DNA of 26,704 nucleotides from NCBI GenBank assembly GCA_052389755.1, contig JBQTHP010000163.1, positions 1 to 26,704 of the forward strand. The letters run 5' to 3'. This document shows, piece by piece, positions 8,498 to 15,239 of this stretch. The position numbers and the translations under genes were made by a program. Origin of the DNA: JBQTHP01 sp052389755. Its GTDB lineage: Bacteria > Pseudomonadota > Gammaproteobacteria > Steroidobacterales > Steroidobacteraceae. Under the pieces are notes generated by a model that saw nothing but the letters and a program-made list of their open reading frames with translations, was not told the DNA's origin and did no database searches. Every line of letters begins with the position of its first letter. The first letter of the stretch is position 1.

Positions 8498-9013
8498 TCA
8501 CGCGTTGACGACGATCGTGTCGGCGATCTTGTCGTGCAGGCACTGACGAGGCTCGCCGAAGATGAGGAGGTGATCGACCAGCGTGTAGAGCATTCCGATC
8601 AGCGGGATCGCGCTCGGAATGCCGTTCACGACGTTGCGCAGCCAGAAGATGCGCCCGAGCGAGGCGGACGCGCCGCTGCTGCGCACGACCTTGATGCCGA
8701 GCAGCTTCTTGCCGATCGTCTGGCCGTTGCGCTTCACGAGGTAGATCGTGACGCCGATCCACGCGAGACCTCCGATCATCGCGATCACGCCGCCGACGCC
8801 CATGAGCGCGGACGCGTCGACCTGCGTGCCGTCGAACTTGAGGGCGCCCGTCAGGAACAGCGGCAGATAGATGATCACCACGGCGAGGATGCCGTCGAGT
8901 ACTGCCGCAGCGAGCCGCGTGCCTCGCCCCGCGCGCTCGGCCGGAGCGTCCGGATCGGCTACGTCGCGCACGGCCGCTTTCGGCGGTGCGTATGGATTCG
9001 ATGCGTTCGTCAT
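8498..9013 (-). CDS. RDD family membrane protein (first of a tandem pair)
   Basis: This is a 171-residue protein with an ATG at 9013 preceded by GGGGAG. The N-terminus carries an NPYAPP motif typical of small RDD proteins, then about three hydrophobic helices with RDD signatures (GTRLAAAVLDGILAVVIIY, then NGQTIGKKLLGIKVVRSSG and YTLVDHLLIFGEPRQCLHDKIADTIVV). It is the first gene of the eight-gene minus-strand operon, so the operon promoter should lie in 9014-9130; no convincing -35/-10 pair was found there. It is related to the next gene only at the RDD-fold level and is shorter, so the pair is not a recent duplication. Confidence 0.85.
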   Translation of the reverse strand: MTNASNPYAPPKAAVRDVADPDAPAERAGRGTRLAAAVLDGILAVVIIYLPLFLTGALKFDGTQVDASALMGVGGVIAMIGGLAWIGVTIYLVKRNGQTIGKKLLGIKVVRSSGASASLGRIFWLRNVVNGIPSAIPLIGMLYTLVDHLLIFGEPRQCLHDKIADTIVVNA

Positions 9014-9133
9014 TGCCTGACTCCCCGCGCCGTGAGCTTACGGCGGTGCGATTGTGCACCGACCGATCGACCGAAGCATCCCGGCGCTGCGGCTACGTGC
9101 CGTGTGTCTCACTCACGCGCACTGCATCGCGGC

Positions 9134-9162
9134 TTGACAAGTTATGCGGAAGGGTCTGTAAT
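9134..9162 (+). promoter_or_regulatory. Sigma-70 promoter of the GbsR/MarR gene
   Basis: TTGACA at 9134-9139 matches the -35 consensus exactly. After a 17-bp spacer, TGTAAT at 9157-9162 matches the -10 in five of six bases. A start site 6-8 nt downstream falls at 9168-9170, on or next to the ATG at 9170, which predicts a leaderless or nearly leaderless mRNA. The -10 element lies inside the palindrome at 9155-9186. Confidence 0.75.
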
Positions 9163-9186
9163 TTCTGTCATGACAGAAATTACAGA
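9155..9186. promoter_or_regulatory. Perfect 32-bp palindromic operator over the gbsR-like start codon
   Basis: The half-site TCTGTAATTTCTGTCA is followed immediately by its exact reverse complement, with no spacer. The palindrome covers the -10 box, the predicted transcription start and the first five to six codons. The symmetry centre is within the ATG. A MarR/GbsR dimer bound here would block RNA polymerase, so autorepression is the obvious inference. Confidence 0.8.
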
Positions 9187-9748
9187 TACCGCGGCGCCCC
9201 TGCCGGAGGCGATAAACCGGTTCGTCCTGCAGTGGGGAAACATGGGCGATGACTGGGGCGTGACCCGTTCGGTCAGCCAGGTGCATGCGCTGCTGTATGC
9301 ATCGGAGCGCCCTCTCACCGCCGACGAGATCGCCGAGAAGCTCGCGATGGCGCGCTCGAACGTCTCCGTGTCGCTGCGGGAGCTGGCCGCGTGGCGGCTG
9401 ATCCGGCGGGTGCCGGTGCTCGGCGATCGTCGCGACTTCTTCGAGGCCGAGACGGATCTCTGGACGATGGTTCAGCGCATCGCCGCGGGGCGCAAGGCGC
9501 GGGAGCTCGATCCGGCCGCGGCGGCGCTGCGCGAGTGTCTCTCCGATGCGCAGCGCGATTCGTCGGTGAGCGCAGAGACACGACGCCGCCTCGAGGAGAT
9601 GCTCGATTTCGTCGAGAAGCTGAGCCGCTGGTACGAGCAGATGCTCACGCTGCCGAAAAGCCAGGTCACCGCCCTCATGAAGCTCGGGACCGGCATCGTT
9701 CGATTCCTCGATCGCGGCCGCGCGCGGCGCGCGGCCGGCGGCGGCTGA
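9170..9748 (+). CDS. GbsR/MarR-family transcriptional regulator
   Basis: This 192-residue winged-helix regulator starts MTEITDTAAPLPEAINRFVL. The GbsR-type N-terminus (GNMGDDWGVTRSVSQVHALL) leads into the DNA-binding helix-turn-helix (LTADEIAEKLAMARSNVSVS, then LRELAAWRLIRRV) and the wing (GDRRDFFEAETDLW). A helical dimerisation region fills the C-terminal half. The ATG at 9170 is chosen because a strong promoter ends just upstream. A much longer in-frame extension back to 8426 crosses that promoter and the divergent operon, so it is rejected. No Shine-Dalgarno precedes the ATG, consistent with a leaderless mRNA. It is the first gene of the locus 9170-11634 and probably controls it through the palindrome on its own start. 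Confidence 0.92.
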   Translation: MTEITDTAAPLPEAINRFVLQWGNMGDDWGVTRSVSQVHALLYASERPLTADEIAEKLAMARSNVSVSLRELAAWRLIRRVPVLGDRRDFFEAETDLWTMVQRIAAGRKARELDPAAAALRECLSDAQRDSSVSAETRRRLEEMLDFVEKLSRWYEQMLTLPKSQVTALMKLGTGIVRFLDRGRARRAAGGG

Positions 9749-9779
9749 CGCGGGGTTTCACGAAGCGAAGGGAACGATC

Positions 9780-10160
9780 ATGGACGCCACCGTCGGTTTC
9801 TTTCTTGCCATCGGAGTGAGCGTGGCACTGAGCTCGGCGATCCTCGCCGCGCTCACCAGGCCTCTGAAGCTGATCCTGTCGGAGGTGTGTGCCGGCGCAA
9901 ACGGTGCCCGGTTCTGGGTGGCATTTACGGCCGTGATGCTCTACGTCGCGCCGCTGCTCGTCACCGTGATGATGCAGGACCCGCGCGGCCCGGACCCCTG
10001 GCTGGAGATCGTGCGCGGCGCGATGACCTCGTCGCTCTTTGCGGCCGTCGCGGCTCTCCTGGTCGTCGGATGGAAGATCGCGCGGGTTCGCCCCGTTCTG
10101 CCTGAGCGGCGGGTCAGCCCTGACGCAAACGAATTCTGGGGTGGCGAGCCGCGCCCGTGA
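9780..10160 (+). CDS. Hypothetical three-TM membrane protein in GbsR/DUF4166 locus
   Basis: The 126-residue protein begins at ATG 9780 with a good AAGGGA ribosome site. Three hydrophobic segments (VGFFLAIGVSVALSSAILAA, then FWVAFTAVMLYVAPLLVTVM and SSLFAAVAALLVVGWKI) are followed by a short polar tail. I do not recognise a domain. It lies 31 nt after the regulator, and its TGA overlaps the GTG start of the next gene (GTGA), so it belongs to the same transcript. The function is unknown; an inner-membrane partner of the DUF4166 and DCC proteins is conceivable. Confidence 0.75.
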   Translation: MDATVGFFLAIGVSVALSSAILAALTRPLKLILSEVCAGANGARFWVAFTAVMLYVAPLLVTVMMQDPRGPDPWLEIVRGAMTSSLFAAVAALLVVGWKIARVRPVLPERRVSPDANEFWGGEPRP

Positions 10161-10713
10161 ATGCAGTCGCGGCGCGTTCGGCGCCTGCGCGCACCGAGCG
10201 GATCGAGGAGCGCTTCCGGGCACTGCTCGCGCAGGACGACTGGGCGCGATTGCCCCCGCCGGTGCGTCACCGGTTTTCGATCAAGCTCGGGCATGCCGAG
10301 AGCGTCGTGTACGTGGGCGAGGTCGCGGAAACGCGTATGACGTTGGCAGGGCGTCTGTTCGGACAGATCGCGCGGCTCGTCGGCGCGCCTCTGCCGGACG
10401 TTTTCCGCAGGTCATTCACTCCGCAAAGCGTTTCGCAGGTCCGACCGGGCTGGAGGAATGCGTGGGTCTGGGCGTCGGCATGACGCTCACTCTTCATGTC
10501 GAGGCTCGCGCGCTAGTGTTCCGCAGCCGCGATTATTTCCTCGCGGTAGGCGTGCGCCGCGCGCGGCTGCCGGATTGGCTCACTCCCGGCCTGATAGAAG
10601 TGATTCATCGCGAAGAACGCGACGGACGTTTCAGTTTTACTCTCATCGTCACCCATCCGTGGTTCGGCGAAATGATCCGCCAGATTGCCTTTTTTCGGGA
10701 TCCCCACTCGTGA
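10157..10713 (+). pseudogene. DUF4166 protein gene broken by an out-of-frame internal deletion
   Basis: Translation would start at the GTG at 10157, overlapping the previous stop. The first frame gives a good DUF4166 N-terminus (LPPPVRHRFSIKLGHAESVV, then YVGEVAETRMTLAGRLFGQI and ARLVGAPLP) up to about 10398, then degenerates and stops at 10483. The C-terminal half resumes in another frame (GRFPQVIHSAKRFAGPTGLE, then ALVFRSRDYFLAVG and LIEVIHREERDGRFSFTLIV) to a TGA at 10713. Against the intact paralogue downstream, about 25-35 residues around the Trp/Tyr-containing central strand are missing. It may be a recent loss or an assembly fault. The stop overlaps the next GTG, so the original operon spacing is preserved. 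Confidence 0.7.
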
Positions 10714-11237
10714 GCGGAATATTCGCGACGCTCCTGGGCCCGATGTTCGACCAGCTGCCGCCGGCCGTTCGCGCCGTGCACTGCGGGCGCTCCGTGCGGC
10801 TCGAGGGCACGGCAAGCGTGACGCGGGGTCGCGCACGCACGGCCCGGCTACTCTGCAAGCTCATGAGCCTGCCGCTCGAACAACGCGATCGGCCCGTCAC
10901 GGTCGTGCTCGAAGCGACGAGCAGCGGCGAAATCTGGAGCCGGTGGTACGGCGCGAGCCGCGTGGTGCGCTCTTACGTCCGGGCGGGTGGATCGCTTCTG
11001 GTCGAGCGACTCGGCCCGATCGCCCTGCATTTCAGACTCGCGGTACGCCGCGGCGCGCTCGAATGGATCCTCGCCCGTGCAACGTTCTTTGGAATACCGT
11101 TGCCGGGCCGCGTTTTCCGCGGCATGACCGCGCGGGCGTTCGAGAAGGACGGCCGGTACGCCTTCGCGGTGAGCGTGGCATTGCCGTACGTCGGTCCTGT
11201 GATCGCATACGAGGGTTCGGTCGATGCCGCAACATGA
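10710..11237 (+). CDS. DUF4166 domain protein (intact paralogue)
   Basis: This is a 175-residue protein whose GTG at 10710 overlaps the preceding TGA (GTGA). An ATG at 10743 (MFDQLPPAV) is an alternative start. It shares the DUF4166 layout: FDQLPPAVRAVH, LEGTASVTRGRARTARLLCK, then GEIWSRWYGASRVVRSYV and RAFEKDGRYAFAVSVALPYV. DUF4166 is a domain of unknown function often fused C-terminally to saccharopine-dehydrogenase-like or SDR proteins. Here a saccharopine-dehydrogenase-like protein is encoded separately at 11608-12750, which supports a functional link. No signal peptide or catalytic motif is visible. The 3' end overlaps the DCC gene by 14 nt. Confidence 0.75.
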   Translation: MSGIFATLLGPMFDQLPPAVRAVHCGRSVRLEGTASVTRGRARTARLLCKLMSLPLEQRDRPVTVVLEATSSGEIWSRWYGASRVVRSYVRAGGSLLVERLGPIALHFRLAVRRGALEWILARATFFGIPLPGRVFRGMTARAFEKDGRYAFAVSVALPYVGPVIAYEGSVDAAT

Positions 11238-11634
11238 AGGGACACCGGTCGTCGTCTTCGACGGCACCTGCGTGCTCTGCAGCGGGTGGGCGTCCTATCT
11301 GCTGCGCCGGGACCGCAGCGGGCTGTTTCGTTTTGCGACGACGCAGAGCGAAGTGGGTCGCAAACTACTGCGCGCCCACGGAGTGAGTCCGGACAATCCG
11401 AGCACGTTTCTGCTTTTGCACGCGGGCCGCGCGTACACGGCATCCGATGCCGTGATTCAGATGTTCGAGCTGACGGGCGGCGCGTGGCGCCTGGCGAAGC
11501 TCGCACGCGTTTTTCCCAAACGGCCGCGCGATGCGCTGTATGACCTCGTGGCGCGGAACCGCTACCGCTGGTTCGGGCGTCGCGACACGTGCTTCATGCC
11601 GGCGCCGTCACAGCGAGATCGGTTTCTCGTCTAG
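11224..11634 (+). CDS. DCC-family (DUF393) thiol-disulfide oxidoreductase-like protein
   Basis: This 136-residue protein opens with the DCC signature VVVFDGTCVLCSGWASYLLR (Asp then CxxC) and ends with the conserved RNRYRWFGRRDTCFMP. Length and architecture are normal for the family, which is named after its DxxCxxC motif and is presumed to have a thioredoxin-like fold; physiological substrates are unknown. It overlaps the DUF4166 gene by 14 nt at the start. Its last 27 nt overlap the convergent saccharopine-dehydrogenase-like gene, so the two mRNAs can pair at their 3' ends. Confidence 0.88.
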   Translation: MPQHEGTPVVVFDGTCVLCSGWASYLLRRDRSGLFRFATTQSEVGRKLLRAHGVSPDNPSTFLLLHAGRAYTASDAVIQMFELTGGAWRLAKLARVFPKRPRDALYDLVARNRYRWFGRRDTCFMPAPSQRDRFLV

Positions 11635-12750
11635 CTCGGTTGTGATCGCGAACCGCTCGAGCTCGGCCAGCATCTCTGCGAGCGAAAAGAGCCCCATGCA
11701 GGGTCGCGCGCCCGTTTCGGCGATCGCCGCATATCCGGCGACGCCGAGGAGTTTTTTTGTGATCAGCGCCGCGGGTGCGGCCGGTATCTGCGGACCATCG
11801 CCGCTGGTTGCGACGATCGACCACGTGCGCCGCAGCCGCGAACCGGAGCTGGTCGCGCCCGTGACGGTGACGTGCATCGCACCGCTGGTGTGTCCCCACC
11901 GATCGAACCAGCTCGAGACTGCGAGCATGAGTCCGGCGTGGCGCGCGAGCGAGCCGATCACACGCAATCGCGCGAGCTGCGACAGTGCGGTCAGGCCCAC
12001 GTGCAGTATGCCGATCTCGAGGCCTGCCCGAAGCTCGAGCTCCCGCAGACCCGGATAGCGCGATGGCCAGAGCGCACCCTCGGGTACGTCGACGCGCGAC
12101 AGCCACCGTGGTCCGACCGGCGCGGGGTAAGCGTGGCGCGTGAGACCGCTCCAGCCCCACGTAGTCAGCGCTTCTCCATCGCGCAGGGAAGGGATGCGCT
12201 GACCGCAATAGCCGAGAACCGAGCGTGCGGTTGCAATACCGCGCGGCACACGCTGCCCGGGTGCGATGCCGAGGCTCATCTCATCGACGCGCGCCAGATC
12301 GCGCGACAGTTCGTCGGCAACCGCCGTCGACATTGCGGGACACGTCGAGGCGCCACTGACGATGAGGCGGCCGCGCGCGCGCGCGGCTTCGTTCAGCGCA
12401 CCGATGCCGGCGACGTACTCGCGACCGTCCGCCAGATCGACGTAGTGAGCGCCCGTGGCGAGGCAGGCTCGCGCCACCGCATAGTCGCGGGACTGGAATG
12501 GACCGACGGTGTCGATCACCACCGCGGGGCGCAACTCGCCCAAGCGTGCACCAAGATCAGGTGCGCTGCAGTCGAGCGCCACTGGCGCGACGTTCGGGAC
12601 GACGAGCGATCGGCAAAGAGCACGCGCCTTCTCGATGCTGCGTCCGGCGACGACGACCGAGATCGCTTCGTGGCGAGCCAGCGATGCCACGACGAGCCTG
12701 CCGAAAGCCCCGTAGCCGCCGAGCACGAGTGCGACTCCCTTGGTCACCAC
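11608..12750 (-). CDS. Saccharopine dehydrogenase-like NAD(P)-binding protein
   Basis: This 380-residue protein starts at a GTG at 12750. The N-terminal Rossmann fold has VLGGYGAFGRLVVASLARH (GxGxxG variant) followed by VVVAGRSIEKARAL, then the family stretch PAVVIDTVGPFQSRDYAVAR and CLATGAHYVDLADGREYV. The C-terminal half (TWGWSGLTRHAYPAPVGPRW and later GPQIPAAPAALITKKL) is a catalytic-like domain without a recognisable active site. Homologues elsewhere are fused to DUF4166, which makes the separate DUF4166 genes next door likely partners. Lysine metabolism is unlikely; the true substrate is unknown. It is convergent with, and overlaps, the DCC gene. Confidence 0.85.
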   Translation of the reverse strand: MVTKGVALVLGGYGAFGRLVVASLARHEAISVVVAGRSIEKARALCRSLVVPNVAPVALDCSAPDLGARLGELRPAVVIDTVGPFQSRDYAVARACLATGAHYVDLADGREYVAGIGALNEAARARGRLIVSGASTCPAMSTAVADELSRDLARVDEMSLGIAPGQRVPRGIATARSVLGYCGQRIPSLRDGEALTTWGWSGLTRHAYPAPVGPRWLSRVDVPEGALWPSRYPGLRELELRAGLEIGILHVGLTALSQLARLRVIGSLARHAGLMLAVSSWFDRWGHTSGAMHVTVTGATSSGSRLRRTWSIVATSGDGPQIPAAPAALITKKLLGVAGYAAIAETGARPCMGLFSLAEMLAELERFAITTELDEKPISL

Positions 12751-13257
12751 GGGATTTTACGGGTGCGGCCGGACCACGAGCCTCCCCGACTGCTCTTGGG
12801 CCGAGGGCGGACGGAACGTCCCTGTGTCCGGGATCAAATGGACCGCGTCGCGCGGTTTGCCTTCCCAGGCGAGCGTCGATTGGCCTCAGGCCGTGCGCGC
12901 ACGCGCGCCATCGCTTCGCAGGCAGACGACGTAAAGCTGGCCTTAACGCGCCTGCAGTTAGTCTGTTTGTTCCGACCTCGATGCGCGCGCAGATTGTGCG
13001 CACGCAAAACGCACTACGCTGGAGGTCGAAATGAGCACTCGAATCGGTAGCTGGCTGGGCCTTACGCTCACGCGGCTCGCAATGGGCGCAAGTCCGGTCG
13101 ACGGCTCGCACGGGCTCGGGTCGCAGCGCAATGACCGTTCGCCCGATACCGAGCGGAGTCGATCTGAGTCTCGCGAGACCGCTTTCCACTTCGCCCCGCG
13201 GCCGCGTCAGACGCAGTTCGTGAGGGGACTTTGCTGATCAGGGACGCCCGTCGAGCG
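12751..13257. other. 507-bp gene-poor region with palindrome and weak small ORF
   Basis: No recognised gene is seen in this stretch. It contains the palindrome at 12987-13001 and, 29 nt beyond it, an ATG at 13031 with an excellent GGAGG ribosome site opening a 68-codon frame (MSTRIGSWLGLTLTRLAMGA, then Arg/Ser-rich low-complexity sequence) that ends at 13237. The frame has no recognisable homologue and its second half looks like unselected high-GC sequence. It may be the surviving 5' end of a decayed gene. It also must contain the promoter of the saccharopine-dehydrogenase-like gene. Confidence 0.4.
12987..13001. repeat. 15-bp palindrome GCGCAGATTGTGCGC, copy 1
   Basis: GCGCA and TGCGC arms flank a 5-nt centre. 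An identical 15-mer occurs at 17474-17488, upstream of the first TonB receptor. Here it ends 29 nt before the small ORF at 13031, close to the 32-nt spacing before the TonB start. It is a candidate operator for a shared regulator; chance cannot be excluded. Confidence 0.4.
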
Positions 13258-15192
13258 TCAGCCGGCCTGACGATCGGCGAGGCGCTGGGCCAGGACGGTG
13301 ACGGGGGCCGGCTCCGTTTTCACGCAGTTTCGTCCGCCGCGCTTGGCGGCGTAAAGGGCCGCATCCGCGCGCTGAAGCATGCTGCTCGGGCTGTCCACTG
13401 CTGGCGATGAGGTCGTCACACCGATGCTCGCGGTGATATGCCGCGGGTCGGTGAGCCACGGGCTGACGATCCGTGTGAGCTGTTCGCGAAACCGCTCGGC
13501 CGCCTGACGCGCCTCGTCCAGCGCGGTTGCGGGAAGAACGATCAGGAACTCCTCCCCGCCCAATCGCCCGACGAACGCGGGCTCGCGTACCGAGGAGCGG
13601 ATCGTGTCCGAGATGATCTTCAGGACCTCGTCGCCCGCATGGTGGCCGTGGCGATCGTTGACGCTCTTGAAGTGGTCGATGTCCACGATGAGGATCGAGC
13701 ACGGTGCAGCGTCCGCGTTTCGCAGCAGCAGCTCGAGACGGCCGAGCACGGCGCGGCGATTCGGCGCTCCGGTGAGCTCGTCGGTCATCGCGAGCTCGCG
13801 CATGCGCAGCGTGCTGTGGCGCTGGAAGACCGCGAGCGTGGCGAGCAGGACAGCGAGCAGCGTGGTCAGGCCGATCACAGTCGCCTGAAGGTGGCGCACG
13901 CGCTGAGCCTGCTCGAGCAACTGCCCGTTCGCTTCGTTCTCTCGCACCAGCAGCGCGTTCTCCTTGTCCCTCGCCGCCGTGTCGAACTCGACCTTGAGGG
14001 TCGCGAAGCGCTGATCGATCTGGTTGCGGAGCATGCGCTCCGTCGTGGCCTTCGACTCCTCCTGCCGCTCGAACGCGAGCCGCCAATAGCCGAGGTCCGC
14101 ATAGAGCGTCGCGAGCTCCGCGGTCGCCGAGGCAAGCTCCTGCAGAACGTCACCCTTTCGAAGCACTTCCGCGGCGCGCTCCAGCGCCGTAACGCTTTCG
14201 TTCATCCGGCCGAGCTGATGCAGGGCGATACCGCGGACGAGCTCGATCTGCGCGCCGAGCCGCGCGTCCGTCGTCTGGCGCTGCAGCGTCTCGGCGCGCG
14301 CAAGCGTCGTGAGCGCGCCGCGCGGGTCGCCCACCGAGACGGCGACCGCCGCGAGGCCGCGCAGCGCGTAGCCCTCGCCTCGCGGATACGCCAGCTCACG
14401 ACTGAGCTCGTATGAGGCCGTGAACGCGCGCCGAGCGGCGTCCCATTCGTGAAGGTTCTCGTGCGCGCGACCCAGGTTGTGCTGGGTGACAACCTGTTCG
14501 CGACGCATGCCGGCCTCGGTCTGCGCCTCGAGCGCGCGCGCGTAAATGTCGCGGGCGTGCGCGTAGTCGCCCATGCGGTTGTACAGGATCGCGATGCCGT
14601 TCAGCGCGGTGAGCGAGTGGTGAGGCATCGCGAGCTTCTCGTACAGCGTCTGCGAGCGCCTCAGGTCCGCAAGACCGCTCGCGTACTCTCCCTGCAGGCC
14701 GAGCACGTAGCCGCGCGAGAACAGCGCGCCGGCGAGCATCTCCTCGTCGTGCGCGTCCGAGGCGACGCCGACCGCCTGCTCGTAAAGCGCGCGGGCCCGC
14801 GCATTCTCACCGGTCGATTCGATCGTCTCGCCCTGGCAGACGAGTATTCCGGCGCGCAGGGCATGACGCTGTGCGCGGGAGAGCAGGGCCGTGGCCCGGG
14901 AGATTTCCGCTTCGGCGGCCGCGCGGTCCCGTTCCGAGTGGTAGTCGCACAGGACGAGTCGTGCGCGAATCTCGAGATCGGCGTCCGGGCGGCGTGCGAG
15001 GATTGCGAGCGCGCCTTCCGCATGGCGCCGGCTCGCCTCCGGATCGGTACGCACGGCGATCGCCGCACGCTCGACGAGCGTGAGCGCGGGATGCTCATCG
15101 GCCGCAAGCGCCGGTGCGACGACCGCGATCAGCGCGACGAGCGCCGCGAGTCGGTGCCGCGCCAGGAGCGCCGGCGATCGGTGGCGGGCCAT
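13258..15192 (-). CDS. TPR-containing membrane diguanylate cyclase (GGDEF)
   Basis: This is a 644-residue protein with a signal peptide (to about residue 31, LIAVVAPALAADEHP), about eight TPR-like helical repeats through residue 380, a coiled-coil stretch, one membrane helix (about 437-456) and a cytoplasmic GGDEF domain. The active-site loop is GGEEF at 545-549, preceded by DELTGAPNRR at 471-480 and the metal-binding IVDIDHFKSVND, so it should make cyclic di-GMP. The inhibitory I-site (RxxD) reads REPA at 536-539 and is lost, predicting no product inhibition. The periplasmic TPR part is the likely sensor. It is 47 nt downstream of the TonB receptor on the same strand, so co-transcription is possible. 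Confidence 0.93.
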   Translation of the reverse strand: MARHRSPALLARHRLAALVALIAVVAPALAADEHPALTLVERAAIAVRTDPEASRRHAEGALAILARRPDADLEIRARLVLCDYHSERDRAAAEAEISRATALLSRAQRHALRAGILVCQGETIESTGENARARALYEQAVGVASDAHDEEMLAGALFSRGYVLGLQGEYASGLADLRRSQTLYEKLAMPHHSLTALNGIAILYNRMGDYAHARDIYARALEAQTEAGMRREQVVTQHNLGRAHENLHEWDAARRAFTASYELSRELAYPRGEGYALRGLAAVAVSVGDPRGALTTLARAETLQRQTTDARLGAQIELVRGIALHQLGRMNESVTALERAAEVLRKGDVLQELASATAELATLYADLGYWRLAFERQEESKATTERMLRNQIDQRFATLKVEFDTAARDKENALLVRENEANGQLLEQAQRVRHLQATVIGLTTLLAVLLATLAVFQRHSTLRMRELAMTDELTGAPNRRAVLGRLELLLRNADAAPCSILIVDIDHFKSVNDRHGHHAGDEVLKIISDTIRSSVREPAFVGRLGGEEFLIVLPATALDEARQAAERFREQLTRIVSPWLTDPRHITASIGVTTSSPAVDSPSSMLQRADAALYAAKRGGRNCVKTEPAPVTVLAQRLADRQAG

Positions 15193-15239
15193 GCCGGCGA
15201 ATCTATCCGAACGGCTTCGCTGCTCCCGCGAAACGTGTC

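Noticed and set aside
8426..9169. N-terminal extension of the GbsR/MarR frame
   Set aside because: It crosses the divergent RDD genes and the regulator's own promoter and palindrome; the translation is charged and non-conserved.
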